A stretch of 64,000 nucleotides of DNA from Marinobacterium nitratireducens (GTDB lineage Bacteria; Pseudomonadota; Gammaproteobacteria; Pseudomonadales; Balneatricaceae), in NCBI RefSeq assembly GCF_014645375.1, contig NZ_BMLT01000007.1:1-64000 (forward strand), read 5' to 3'. A model generated the notes under the pieces. That model ran no database searches, was not told the origin of the DNA, and saw only the letters and a list, made by a program, of their open reading frames with translations. The translations under genes and the position numbers were made by a program. Positions 46,275-55,439 of this stretch are shown here, one piece after another. Position 1 is the stretch's first letter, and the number at the start of each line of letters is the position of its first letter.

Positions 46275-47663
46275 ATGGATGATGGGTTGAGAGTGTTGTC
46301 CGGTGAGCTGGTTGAGGATGAAAACATTCCTGAGGCCATTCAAGTTCAGTCGGACATGTTCGAACAAGAACTACACGATCAGAAAAGCGCGCTCGTTTAC
46401 AAGCGGAACGAGATAATCCATGGTCACTTCTCGATGAGGACCTTGGCGCTTAAGACGTTTTCCTGCGTGTTATCTAAGCTGGATCCGCGTTCGACCGAGT
46501 TTCATCCTGTCAACTTCAGCCGCACCGAGTTAGCCCGTCTGGTTAAGATTACCCGGCAATCGATGTACGAACTGGTCGACGATTTGACGACAGAGCTCCA
46601 GCAAGCCGTGGTCAAGGTTCCATATATCGATAAGGACTGGGAAGAGGCGCTTCGTGCCGAGCGTATCGCTGCCCAACGCGAAGGCAGGAAGGTACGTAAT
46701 ATTCCCAAGCCGACTGGCGGTGACAGCTACGTCAAGGTCAACCTGTTTCAGAAAGCTGCGTATAACGCCGAAGCCAACCTGATCACGTTTGTATTCAATG
46801 AGCGACTGAAGGATTATCTGATAGACCTTCGTGGTAACTTTACCTACTACCAGTTGAACAGCGTGATAACTATGTCCTCGGGACATGCGATCAGGCTGTA
46901 CGAAATACTACGCGCGGCGCTGTCCCTAAAGGCTGTTGCCTCCGGCGTTTACGTCGCTTACAAGACGATTCCCTATAGTGAGCTAAGGGATATGCTGAAC
47001 ATCGCCCCTTCCGCTTATCCGCGTTTCTCATTGTTTGAGCGGGACGTGTTGCGAAAAGCTCAGAAGCAGATGGACGGTGGTGATCTGACCTTTACCTATA
47101 CGTTACCGGACCGCACGACACCCAAATCAAGAGCTCCGGTGAAGTCCATCCGGTTCAAGATATCTGCGACCCAGATTCAGCCAAATGGGGATGACGTCGC
47201 GGCCGATGACTGGAAGTTGTTGCTGATCCAAACCTTTACGCCGGCGGCTTTGACGAAATTGCGCAGCACCTACTCTGAAGAATGTCTAAAGAGGAATGTC
47301 AATTACTACCAGGATCAAGTGGCCGATGGGCAGACTGTGTCGAAGGTGTCGGGCTGGCTACGGAAGGCATTTAAGGACGATTACGCCGGAATTGCAGCAC
47401 TTAGAGCGGGAGTGCATGTGAAAGAAGCCATGCAGGCTGACTTTATCAAAGATCAGCTGCTCAAACTTTGGCCGACGCTACCCCAGGACGATCAAGATGA
47501 CTTCCTGGCGAACGGATTTGAGTCTGAATGTATTGAAATCCTATATCAGGGGTATCGAACCTTGAAAGCCAATCGCGCTAAGACAGAGGCTAAGCGCGAC
47601 GCTAAACAGAAAAGAGCGGACGTTTCGGCTTCGATAATGGATATAAAGGATACGGACTGGTAG
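46275..47663 (+). CDS. Rep_3-family plasmid replication initiator
   Basis: A 462-aa initiator. The N-terminal winged-helix domain has ALVYKRNEIIHGHFSMRTLA and FSRTELARLVKITRQSMYEL; the second winged helix includes HAIRLYEILRAAL and TIPYSELRDMLNI. These are RepE/pi/RepA-like (Rep_3) features. It binds iterons and opens the origin together with DnaA. It is longer than typical Rep_3 proteins (about 250-330 aa) because of a C-terminal tail of about 150 residues rich in charged residues. It lies just past the iteron array on the plus strand. Confidence 0.88.
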   Translation: MDDGLRVLSGELVEDENIPEAIQVQSDMFEQELHDQKSALVYKRNEIIHGHFSMRTLALKTFSCVLSKLDPRSTEFHPVNFSRTELARLVKITRQSMYELVDDLTTELQQAVVKVPYIDKDWEEALRAERIAAQREGRKVRNIPKPTGGDSYVKVNLFQKAAYNAEANLITFVFNERLKDYLIDLRGNFTYYQLNSVITMSSGHAIRLYEILRAALSLKAVASGVYVAYKTIPYSELRDMLNIAPSAYPRFSLFERDVLRKAQKQMDGGDLTFTYTLPDRTTPKSRAPVKSIRFKISATQIQPNGDDVAADDWKLLLIQTFTPAALTKLRSTYSEECLKRNVNYYQDQVADGQTVSKVSGWLRKAFKDDYAGIAALRAGVHVKEAMQADFIKDQLLKLWPTLPQDDQDDFLANGFESECIEILYQGYRTLKANRAKTEAKRDAKQKRADVSASIMDIKDTDW

Positions 47664-47695
47664 TGGCCACTATAGCGACTCATTTAGTGGCCACT
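47662..47695. repeat. Two direct copies of palindrome AGTGGCCACT
   Basis: Perfect 10-bp palindromes at 47662-47671 and 47686-47695, with 14 bases between them. The first overlaps the Rep stop codon. Together they can also fold as a larger hairpin (AGTGGCCACT pairs with itself), so they may act as a terminator-like structure or as an operator. The rest of the spacer to 47927 shows no gene. Confidence 0.5.
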
Positions 47696-47927
47696 TAAAT
47701 TCACCGACACGATAATGAACCTGCGCGCGTGGTTCGAACCAGAGCTGATTGACGGACCATTGACTGGGTAGTCAACGGTTGGAAATAGCCGTCTAGACCT
47801 GCTCTGAGATAGGTAATCTACCGGCCTCAAGTCATGTCGGCGGCTGTACCGCTAGCTGACATACAGAACGGGCCAGCAGAATAGATTCAATTTTAAAACC
47901 CTTATAGTGTTATATCTTAAACAATCT

Positions 47928-48248
47928 TCAGGCGTTGGCCTTACGATGATGCGCCATCCAGGCCTGAATTTCGTCTTCCAGACCCTTCTGCATAGAGGTA
48001 GCGCTATTTGTGATTGAGTTGGCACGCTGTGCGGCAGGGGGAGTGGCCTCAAGTGCTTGTTCGCGTTTATGGGCGGCCATCAGCATCTGATACGCTGACG
48101 GATAGGAGTCCTTGTAAAAATCCGCGACCAATCTGAGGGACTCGCTACCGGGATTGTATCGGATACCCATTTGTTCGACTTTCGACAGCAGCATACGCTC
48201 AAGTGTAGTAGCTTTCTTCGCTTTGGCGAAGTACGAATCCCAGTCCAT
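47928..48248 (-). CDS. Hypothetical plasmid protein
   Basis: A 106-aa soluble protein (MDWDSYFAKAKKATTLERML at the N-terminus), helical and charged, with no signal peptide or membrane segment. It converges on the Rep gene. I recognise no family. Start and composition look genuine, and a purine-rich stretch precedes the ATG. It may be an accessory plasmid-maintenance protein, which is conjecture. Confidence 0.5.
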   Translation of the reverse strand: MDWDSYFAKAKKATTLERMLLSKVEQMGIRYNPGSESLRLVADFYKDSYPSAYQMLMAAHKREQALEATPPAAQRANSITNSATSMQKGLEDEIQAWMAHHRKANA

Positions 48249-48637
48249 GTAGACTCCAAATTTGATGATGTGGTATTTACGCTAACGCCGTTGTGGCCGC
48301 AATGCAAGCGACTGCTAAATCACAGCCCTAGTGCGCTACGAGGACGGTTCAGATGGCATCGCTCGTGATATAGGAATCATTGAGCTTGTCGTATTTTGGC
48401 AACATTGTATTAGTGGTATTGATGTCGATCGTGTTTTTTAATTAGCATATCATCAGTGTAGCAGTTCAAATTCATATTGTTTGACTGAAAATGCAATTGC
48501 AATGCTCAGATGAATAGCCTACTGATTGTAGGGCGATACGCTATTATGCTGCTTTTGGCTGAGAGCCTCTGTTGCTAATCGGCATTATTGACGTACAATT
48601 ATATCAAATGCAACCGCTCTAATAAGGATTGGTGGGA
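48249..48637. other. AT-rich promoter region of the H-NS-like gene
   Basis: 389 bp, AT-rich from about 48400, containing no gene I can support. It separates the 106-aa ORF from the H-NS-like gene and probably carries promoters for both. H-NS proteins favour AT-rich DNA, so autoregulation here is plausible. Confidence 0.4.
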
Positions 48638-49042
48638 ATGAGTAACCTTGATTTTGCAGCAACCCTGTTGCGGAAGAACTCTCTGCGTAAAGAATGTGTG
48701 CCGCTGTCTATCGCGGATATCGAGAAGGTCATTGCTGATCTAGCCGAGATCAAAGAAGAAAAGGTCGAGGCGGACGAGGCCCGCAAAGCTGCCGAATCTG
48801 AGCGTCTCGAGGCGATCAGGAAAATTCAGGAACAAATGGTCGCTGCTGGCTTGTCGCCTGAAGATCTCGCTAGCGTTGGCGCTTCTGCGTCGAGCAAGCG
48901 TGCCAAAGTAGTGGCCAAGTATCGTCTGATCGATGAAGACGGCAATGCGCATGAATGGTCTGGTCGCGGACGTACCCCAAAGGTTTTCCAGGAGCGCATC
49001 AACAACGGCGCATCGAAAGAAGACTTCTTGATCCAAGACTAA
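48638..49042 (+). CDS. H-NS-family nucleoid-associated protein
   Basis: A 134-aa protein with a coiled-coil N-terminal half (about 25-70) and a C-terminal DNA-binding domain. KYRLIDEDGNAHEWSGRGRTP (94-114) is the H-NS/MvaT-like histone-family signature; WSGRGR binds the minor groove. Plasmid H-NS homologs silence plasmid genes and reduce the fitness cost of carriage. The ATG at 48638 was preferred over a TTG nine bases upstream because of the AAGGA site at 48624. Confidence 0.85.
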   Translation: MSNLDFAATLLRKNSLRKECVPLSIADIEKVIADLAEIKEEKVEADEARKAAESERLEAIRKIQEQMVAAGLSPEDLASVGASASSKRAKVVAKYRLIDEDGNAHEWSGRGRTPKVFQERINNGASKEDFLIQD

Positions 49043-49128
49043 GCGCTAACTCGTAGGACGCGGTTTATCGAACCGGAGCCGTGCCTTGATACAAGCAATA
49101 CTGACACCCCGTATATTCGGAGAAGAGG

Positions 49129-49147
49129 GGGGGCAGCAGTTGCCCCC
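49129..49147 (+). terminator. Hairpin downstream of the H-NS-like gene
   Basis: GGGGGCA-GCAGT-TGCCCCC, a 7-bp GC-rich stem followed by TTGGTTG, 86 bp after the stop codon. A likely intrinsic terminator with a weak U-tract. Confidence 0.55.
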
Positions 49148-49442
49148 TTGGTTGTATCGTTATCGCCGCATGTCGATTAATTCCACCGAAACCTTCCGTA
49201 AGTCCGACTGCCTATCGATAGATCGACGACCAAAACCGCCAATCCCGAATGGGATTCAATGGTCCTCGACAGGTTCTACTCATATTTTAGTGCCAGTAGC
49301 ACATGGCATCAGATCAGCCGCTTGAGGCAGAGGTTGCCTTTAATACATGCCTGATAGCCAACGGGCAAGTAATGGCCCGGTGACTCCGTCGTCGAGGTCA
49401 AGATCGGTCGGGAAGGCGGGAGCAGATCCTACCCCAGAACGG

Positions 49443-49450
49443 GAACGCAG
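49443..49450. repeat. 8-bp target-site duplication GAACGCAG (left copy)
   Basis: Direct copy of GAACGCAG adjoining the left end of the IS66-family element. The identical right copy is at 56007-56014. Eight base pairs is the duplication length typical of IS66. Confidence 0.9.
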
Positions 49451-49531
49451 GTAAGCGTCCGGCGAACCCGCCTTGAGCGCTCGGCTGTCCACTGGCGATA
49501 GTGTCCACCTACTTATAAGTGGACACCTGTT

Positions 49532-49897
49532 ATGACCCTGCTAAGCACATCGGATACCCCCATTAAGCGTCGCCGCTTCACTGCCGAGTTCAAGGCCAGG
49601 ATCGTGGCCAACTGCCAGCAACCAGGGGCGTCGGTCGCCCGGATCGCCCTGGATCATGGGCTCAACGCCAACCTGGTCCATAAATGGATCCGCGCCGCCC
49701 GGCAGCAGGACGCCACGTCGACGTCACCAACTTTTCTGCCCATCGCATTGCCGGCACAGCCGCACCAACCGCAGGCGGCGGGTTCTGGCGAGAGTATCCG
49801 GATCGAGATCCCACGTGCCGGCGGCAGTCTGGTCGTGAACTGGCCCCTGTCGGACGGCGACCGTTGTCTGCGCTGGTTGCAGGATCTGCTGCGATGA
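49532..49897 (+). CDS. tnpA: IS66-family transposase accessory protein TnpA
   Basis: A 121-aa protein with an N-terminal helix-turn-helix (KRRRFTAEFKARIVANCQQP, then HGLNANLVHKWIR). This is the IS66 OrfA/TnpA pattern. It assists TnpC in transposition. Its stop overlaps the tnpB start (ATGA) by 4 bp, as usual. It appears intact. Confidence 0.92.
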   Translation: MTLLSTSDTPIKRRRFTAEFKARIVANCQQPGASVARIALDHGLNANLVHKWIRAARQQDATSTSPTFLPIALPAQPHQPQAAGSGESIRIEIPRAGGSLVVNWPLSDGDRCLRWLQDLLR

Positions 49898-50229
49898 TCC
49901 GCATCGACGAGATCTGGCTGGCGACCGCTCCGATCGATATGCGGGCAGGGCCTGATACCGCCTTGGCGCGGGTCGTGAAAGTGTTCGGTGAGGCCCGACC
50001 TCACTGCGCGTAGCTGTTCGCCAACAAGCGCGGCAACCGGATCAAAGTGCTGATCCATGATGGCCTGGGTATCTGGCTCTGCGCCCGTCGTTTGAACCAG
50101 GGCAAGCCCCACTGGGCAGAGATCTGGCGTGGCGATCGCTTGGCACTGACAACCGAACAACTGCATGCACTGATGCAAGGCCTGCCCTGGCAGCGACTCG
50201 GCGCGGCAGGCGTTATCAGCCGGATCTGA
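49894..50229 (+). pseudogene. tnpB: IS66 tnpB (Orf2-like) with an in-frame TAG
   Basis: The 112-codon frame matches IS66 Orf2: MIRIDEIWLATAPIDMRAG, then LFANKRGNRIKVLIHDG and LTTEQLHALMQGLPWQRLG. Codon 40 (50011-50013) is TAG, between HCA and LFANKRG, where homologs have a residue such as Tyr. Both sides are in the same frame, so this is a nonsense change, not a frameshift. The element is therefore probably unable to move by itself unless the codon is suppressed. Confidence 0.88.
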
Positions 50230-50320
50230 CGGTCCTTCTGACGGAGCATAAACGGGCTCGGTGGGCCATTAGCCGATCCGGGTATCCCCATGCTGACGGA
50301 ACGTGGGCATACTGTCCCGC

Positions 50321-51333
50321 ATGACCACGACACCCGATCTCTCCCAGCTCTCCGCTGAGCAGCTTCGCCAACTGGCGAGTGAGCTGCTGGTACGCGTCGA
50401 GCAGCAGGATCAAACGATCCAACAGCGGAATCACACCATCCAGCAGCGCGATCTGAAAATTGGAAAGCTGACGCACGAAGTGGCACTGCTCAAACGCCAT
50501 AAGTATGGTCAGCGTAGTGAGCAGCTTAACGTGCTTCAGATCAGCCTGCTGGACGAGGTGGTCGATGCCGATATCGCGGCGATCGAAGCAGAACTTGAGC
50601 AACTGAATGCGCCGGTGGCGGCTAAGCCGGAGAAACGTCAGCCCAAGCGGTCACCGCTCCCGGCCGAGCTCCCTCGTACCGAGATCCACCACGAACCGGA
50701 CTCAACCGACTGTCCCTGCGGCTGCCAGCTCAAGCGTATCGGCGAAGAGATCAGCGAGAAGCTCGACTATACGCCCGGTGTCTTCACCGTCGAGCGCCAT
50801 ATCCGAGGCAAGTGGGTCTGCGACGCGTGCGAGTCGCTGACACAGGCACCGATGCCGGCCCACATCATCGACAAGGGCATCCCGACCACCGGGCTGCTGG
50901 CCCATGTGCTGATCGCCAAGTACGCCGACCATCTGCCGTTGTACCGGCAGGAACAGATCTTCGCCCGCGCCGGCGTCGCGATCCCACGTTCAACACTGGC
51001 CGAGTGGATCGGCATCTGCGGTGTGCAGGTACAGCCCCTGGTCGACGCGTTGCGGGACCGACTGTTGGGCGAAGCGGTACTGCATGCGGACGAGACGCCG
51101 GTGCCGATGCTGGCGCCGGGCAAGAAGAAAACCCACAAGGCATATATCTGGGCCTATGCCAGCGCGCCGTTCTCCGATCTGACCGCAGTCGTCTACGACT
51201 TCGCCCCCGGCCGTGCCGGCCAGCATGCGCGCGACTTCCTCGGTGACTGGCAGGGACAGCTGGTCTGCGGTGATTACTCAGGCTATAAGGCCGGCTTCGA
51301 GAAAGGCATCATCGAGATCGGCTGCCTGGCGCA
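50321..51333 (+). pseudogene. tnpC: IS66 transposase tnpC, 5' part (interrupted)
   Basis: The first ~337 codons of the DDE transposase: leucine-zipper-like N-terminus, LLKRHKYGQRSEQL, the cysteine cluster CPCGCQLKRI, and GEAVLHADETPVPML with the catalytic region. The frame is split at GCLAH (51329-51334) by the RIT element and continues at 55440. The displaced frame adds only YPESTFIRSGP before stopping. Rejoining the two halves restores the expected CLAHARRKF. Confidence 0.93.
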
Positions 51334-51361
51334 TTATCCCGAGTCGACTTTTATCCGGAGT
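51329..51361. repeat. Left terminal inverted repeat of the RIT element
   Basis: 33 bases starting GCGCATTATCCCGAG. They match the complement of 55382-55414 at about 28 of 33 positions (GCGCATTATCTCGAG on that strand). Just before lies GGCGCA (51328-51333), repeated directly at the right junction (55436-55441). Confidence 0.88.
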
Positions 51362-51429
51362 GGTCCCTGAAGATCCCGGTACTCATGCGACATTGGGGCT
51401 GCATTATCACGGGATAAAATTGCCGGCTG

Positions 51430-52446
51430 CTACAGCGACGCCAGGAAGGCGAGCAAGTCGGGACTGGGATGCCACGGCTTTGCGTTCACCGGCGTTATAC
51501 CCGCGCGTTTCCAGAAGGCTTCAAGTGCTGCGCGTTTCATCTGCAAGTTGGTTGTGAGATAGCGACTGGTTGTCGCGACACTGGCATGACCGAGATAGTC
51601 GCGGATCACGGTAATGTCGACACCCGACTGTAGCAGCGCGACCGCACAACTGTGCCGGAGCACATGCGGGGTGATTTTGCGGCGTCGCAAGGTTGGAGCC
51701 GATGGGATCGCGGCAGCCACATACTTACGAAGCAGATAGGCCACACCGTCACGCGTCAGCGGTTGACCCTGTCGATTCACAAAGACGAAGCCACCTGGCT
51801 TGCCGTCGCGGACGGTAGGCAGGCGCTGAAGTGCCTGAGTGGTCTCGCGCCACAGCGGGCAAAGCCGATCCTTTCTGCCCTTCCCATGAAGGCGCACCTG
51901 TCGGGGCGGTGTCAGATGCAGGTCTGCACAACAAACGGCCAGGGCCTCACTGATGCGTGCCCCCGTATTGTAGAGAAACAACAGTAACCCATGATCCCGT
52001 TGACCGAGCGCTGTTCGACGGTCGGGCTGGTCGATAATGGCATGCACTTCTTCGGCTTCCAGATAGACCGCCAGCGGTTGTCGGCACTTCTTCGCCGGCA
52101 ATGCCAGGATCCGTTGATACTGCTCGGCATGTGGAAGGTCTACGCGGATCAGATGCTTGCAGAAACTGCGGATCGCGGCGAGTCGGCAGTTACGTGTGGC
52201 GATTGCGTTGGCGCGCACCGATTCCAGCTGGGTCAAAAAGGCTGCAATCTCATCGACCCGCAGGTCGCTGAGTTGCAAGTCGGCAACGGCGCATCCCTTG
52301 GTATCCGCGAGGTAAATGAAAAGCAGTCGCAGGGTATCGCGATAGGCACGCACAGTGTGTGGGCTGGCCCCCCGCAGCCGCTGTAAATAGTCGCGGAAGA
52401 AACTCTCGACGCATCCCAACAGCGGATCTTTGGGTGCTCTGTTCAT
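51430..52446 (-). CDS. Tyrosine recombinase, third of the RIT trio
   Basis: A 338-aa XerC-like recombinase. The N-terminal SAM-like core-binding domain spans about 11-100. Catalytic residues are complete: Arg164 (NTGARISEAL), Lys189 (HGKGRKDR), His261 and Arg264 (HVLRHSC), His287 (LGHASV) and Tyr296 (TSRYL). Its start overlaps the stop of the middle recombinase (ATGA). It is the 3'-most of the trio. Confidence 0.92.
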   Translation of the reverse strand: MNRAPKDPLLGCVESFFRDYLQRLRGASPHTVRAYRDTLRLLFIYLADTKGCAVADLQLSDLRVDEIAAFLTQLESVRANAIATRNCRLAAIRSFCKHLIRVDLPHAEQYQRILALPAKKCRQPLAVYLEAEEVHAIIDQPDRRTALGQRDHGLLLFLYNTGARISEALAVCCADLHLTPPRQVRLHGKGRKDRLCPLWRETTQALQRLPTVRDGKPGGFVFVNRQGQPLTRDGVAYLLRKYVAAAIPSAPTLRRRKITPHVLRHSCAVALLQSGVDITVIRDYLGHASVATTSRYLTTNLQMKRAALEAFWKRAGITPVNAKPWHPSPDLLAFLASL

Positions 52447-53411
52447 GACGTGCTATCGAGGTGGTGCCAGTGTCGAGCAAAACGCTGACTGGCCAGACGC
52501 ATCAGTTCCGGTGTTGCCCGCAGATAGACTTGGGTGCCGAGCACATCGACATGGCCCATATACGCTGAAAGCCAGGGCAAGCGGGCATGGATATCGACGC
52601 CCTCGTGATACCACGCGGTTAACCGGTGTACGGCGTAGGCATGTCGGAACTCATACGGGCGTGGTCCCTTCCGGCCTTTGGCAGGCTTGAGCCCTTCCCG
52701 ACGCAGAAGCCGGCGAATAGCTTCGGAAGCTACCTTCACCGGTAGTACTTGACCGCTATTGCGCAGCAGCAGTGCCCCCGGGTCAACGGTTGCCGTTGCC
52801 TCCAGGATGCGCCGGCGTAGCAACAGGCAGTCGCTCAGCTCCCGGGCCAAATCGTCCAGAAATGGTACGATCCGGGTCTTCCCCTTACTCTCCCGGACAA
52901 TAAAGCACAGCTGTTCCAGATCGACATCGGACAGTTGCAACCGTACCGCCTCCCCGAGGCGCAGACCGGTGCAATAGAGTATCAGCAACAACATGCGCAG
53001 CATGCCGCCAGCGAGATGACGGGCCTCATGCGCACTGGCGGCGGCAATGAGATGGACGACCTCTTCATAGGTAAAGATATACGGCAGAAAGGTCGACTCC
53101 TTGATGGGCGCCCAGTCCGGTTCTGGGACAAAGCTGTCGGGATCCCGACGGCGGCGATACAGGCATAGTTGGCGGATGACGCCAAACTCCAGTCCCACGG
53201 TGACGGGTTGCCGATGTGGGCTACGTGACAACCACTCATGCAATACGGCATCAAACGGCACCTTGGCGTGCAAACCGGCTCGTTGTTCGAAAGCGCGCAA
53301 AAAGCTCTTCAGCGTCAGTTCACTGCGCCGTTACGAATACCCCATCGCATGCTTGAAGGCGACAAAGTGGGTTATGTCTTCGGCAAGTTCCGCCGCACTG
53401 ATGAGCGTCAC
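52443..53411 (-). pseudogene. Tyrosine recombinase, middle of the RIT trio, with an in-frame TAA
   Basis: Full frame of 322 codons from GTG 53411, which overlaps the TGA of the first recombinase, to the stop at 52443. Codon 27 is TAA (53331-53333), in the stretch AMGYS*RRSELTLKSF, where relatives commonly have Tyr. A TTG at 53300 could give a 285-aa product lacking the N-terminus. The C-terminal catalytic domain has TGLRLGEAV, RPYEFRHAYA (first His of HxxR replaced by Tyr) and MGHVDV, then a Tyr in VYLRA. The nonsense change probably inactivates it. Confidence 0.85.
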
Positions 53412-54637
53412 TTGGGCACCGGCAGGGGCAGTTGGCGCAAGTGCTCGGTGGCAATGCGCACATAGGCGGAAAGCGACTCCGGCGAACGATGACCGAGAAT
53501 ATCACTCAGTACCTTAGGCGAGGTCTCCTGCTCCATCTGCCGGCATGCGTGAGTATGGCGCAACACATGGCTACCCAAGTACGCGGCCGTTACGCTAGCC
53601 GTCTTGGCATGACCGATGAGCAAATGCCGTATCGCCGAAGACGCACTCAAGGGATGATGCGGCGCCCTCATCGACAGAAACAGATGTCGCGTTGGTGCCC
53701 GGCGGGGGCGTCCATGCTGGAGATAGTTGACCAGCGCCAGGGCAAGCGCCGGCAACAGTGGCAGTAGGAAGCTGACACCGGTCTTTGGCCGCACGACACG
53801 CAAGGTGGCCGCTCGCCAATCGATATCGTCGAGCGTCAGACGGATCACCTCACCGGCCCCCAAGCCATAACTGCTCATCAGCAAGAGCACCGTATAGTCG
53901 CGTAAGCCGACGGGTGTCCGGCGATCAATAGCCGCCAGGATACGGCGGACATCATCCCACGGCAGCGCCCGCAGTGGCCGTTCATAGCGGCGCACGATCG
54001 GCGTCACGATGGAGGATGCCAGATCAGTGGATACCTGTCCGGTGGCCAACAAAAAACGCATATAGCGGCGCAGGCTACCACCGATGTCTGCCGTGGTCGT
54101 GCGCGCATAGTGCTTGCTGCAATCCACCAGGAACGCATCGATATCGGTCAGCTTCAGGTGCCGCAGCGGCCGATGCCGGGCGCCGATAAACTTTAGGAAG
54201 CGGCTAATATGGGCCAGCTTCTTCTTGATGGTACCTTCCGGGTTGCCCCGATGTTGGCGCAAATGTTCGGCGAAAGCCTGTAGTCGGGGCTCGGGCTCAG
54301 AAGTGCGATCCGTGTCGGGTTGCCACGCAGGGACCTTGACGCCCAAGGTGCTGAGTCCAAGTGCCCAGGCCCGTAACGCGGACTGCGCCCGTTGGCAGGC
54401 ACACTCCGCATCGGTCCGCCGCTGTCGTGCGTACCACTGAGCAAAGATGTTCACGCCGGTCTGCGTCAGTTGTTCATCGGCATCAAGGGCTTCAGCCATG
54501 CAGTAGTGATGGAAACGGCGGATCCAGTAGAGATACTGGCCCATCGAAGACGGCTTGAGACAGCGGTTATCCCGCCATACGTCCAGTACCTTGGCTAACC
54601 GGGTCTCGAAAATGGTTACCGCCTGCTCGCTGTGCAC
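53408..54637 (-). CDS. Tyrosine recombinase, first of the RIT trio
   Basis: A 409-aa recombinase with a long N-terminal DNA-binding region. Catalytic landmarks are Lys284 region (VRPKTGVSF), His357 and Arg360 (SHVLRHTH), His383 (LGHRSPE) and Tyr392 (LSAYVRI). The segment that should hold the first catalytic arginine reads SSYGLGAGEVIRL, with Gly260 where most family members have Arg. This may be a subfamily feature or a loss of activity. It overlaps the GTG start of the middle recombinase. Confidence 0.88.
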   Translation of the reverse strand: MHSEQAVTIFETRLAKVLDVWRDNRCLKPSSMGQYLYWIRRFHHYCMAEALDADEQLTQTGVNIFAQWYARQRRTDAECACQRAQSALRAWALGLSTLGVKVPAWQPDTDRTSEPEPRLQAFAEHLRQHRGNPEGTIKKKLAHISRFLKFIGARHRPLRHLKLTDIDAFLVDCSKHYARTTTADIGGSLRRYMRFLLATGQVSTDLASSIVTPIVRRYERPLRALPWDDVRRILAAIDRRTPVGLRDYTVLLLMSSYGLGAGEVIRLTLDDIDWRAATLRVVRPKTGVSFLLPLLPALALALVNYLQHGRPRRAPTRHLFLSMRAPHHPLSASSAIRHLLIGHAKTASVTAAYLGSHVLRHTHACRQMEQETSPKVLSDILGHRSPESLSAYVRIATEHLRQLPLPVPK

Positions 54638-54680
54638 CGCTCAACTCCGCTTGTTGCGTCAATGACACATGGTGACAACG

Positions 54681-55292
54681 TTAATGCCGAAACGTGGGCG
54701 GGTCAGCCCCAGAGTTGTGTTGGGTGCGCCGGAAATCCGCGCCGCGCGGGGCGAACCCCAGAGGCGCCGGCAAACTTGGCAGATAAACGGCGAACGTGGT
54801 GCGCAGCGCCGCCAAAACGCCGGGCCCATGCAGCCTCTCTCCGAACGACGTGATACTGGGTTGGCAGTCGCGAAACACCGCTGGCGCCGTCTGCAAAACA
54901 CCGGCTAAAACGTCTCGTACCAGGTGAATCCGGCGACGGACCCATCGAACGGCACTGGGTAAGGAGACATCGTCGGGCCGCAACGTATCAGCGGCAGCTT
55001 CAACGCTGCCGGCGAGTTCGACGTACAGGACGACCCGCTCTAACGCTGCAAGCGTGCCGGGCAGACGAGAGGCCAGGAAATCCGGCAACAGGCTGAAAGT
55101 GCGATGGCCCTCCGGACAGTACCAGCGCGGTATCCGTGTACCAGCAGGCGTTACACGGGGATAGGTGCCGTGTCGGGAGAACGAACAGCCGCCTTGCGGA
55201 TGCAACGGGCAGCTTGGCAAGCTTGCCATGCGCCACCCTTGAGCCGCCACATAGGTCTCGCCCGAGAGCGGTGTCTCGAATAGGATCTGCAT
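54681..55292 (-). CDS. RIT-associated zinc-ribbon-like protein (DUF6431-like)
   Basis: A 203-aa protein encoded inside the RIT element, upstream of the recombinase trio on the same strand. The N-terminal CPLHPQGGCSFSRHGTY and WYCPEGHRTFSLLPDF segments suggest a zinc ribbon followed by helix-turn-helix-like helices (LAALERVVLYVELAGSVEAA), as in transposon-borne DNA-binding proteins. I associate it with DUF6431-type proteins from memory. It may bind element ends or regulate the recombinases; that is inference. Confidence 0.65.
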   Translation of the reverse strand: MQILFETPLSGETYVAAQGWRMASLPSCPLHPQGGCSFSRHGTYPRVTPAGTRIPRWYCPEGHRTFSLLPDFLASRLPGTLAALERVVLYVELAGSVEAAADTLRPDDVSLPSAVRWVRRRIHLVRDVLAGVLQTAPAVFRDCQPSITSFGERLHGPGVLAALRTTFAVYLPSLPAPLGFAPRGADFRRTQHNSGADPPTFRH

Positions 55293-55381
55293 CTGACGCC
55301 TGTACCGCTGGCTGCTAACCGATATTTTATCCCGGCAAACGCTGCCAAGCGTTGCCCACAGGCCTTGCTGTCTGGCGTTTT

Positions 55382-55414
55382 ACTCCAGATAAAAATCGTC
55401 TCGAGATAATGCGC
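55382..55414. repeat. Right terminal inverted repeat of the RIT element
   Basis: Reverse complement begins GCGCATTATCTCGAGACG and pairs with 51329-51361. It is followed by a further dyad, GCGCCTTATC / GATAAGGCGC, before tnpC resumes. Confidence 0.88.
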
Positions 55415-55439
55415 CTTATCAAGAGCACGAGATAAGGCG

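Noticed and set aside
16826-49042. Calling the backbone an integrative conjugative element
   Set aside because: It has its own iteron origin, Rep_3 initiator and two par modules, and no integrase or att sites at its edges; a plasmid or cointegrate fits better.
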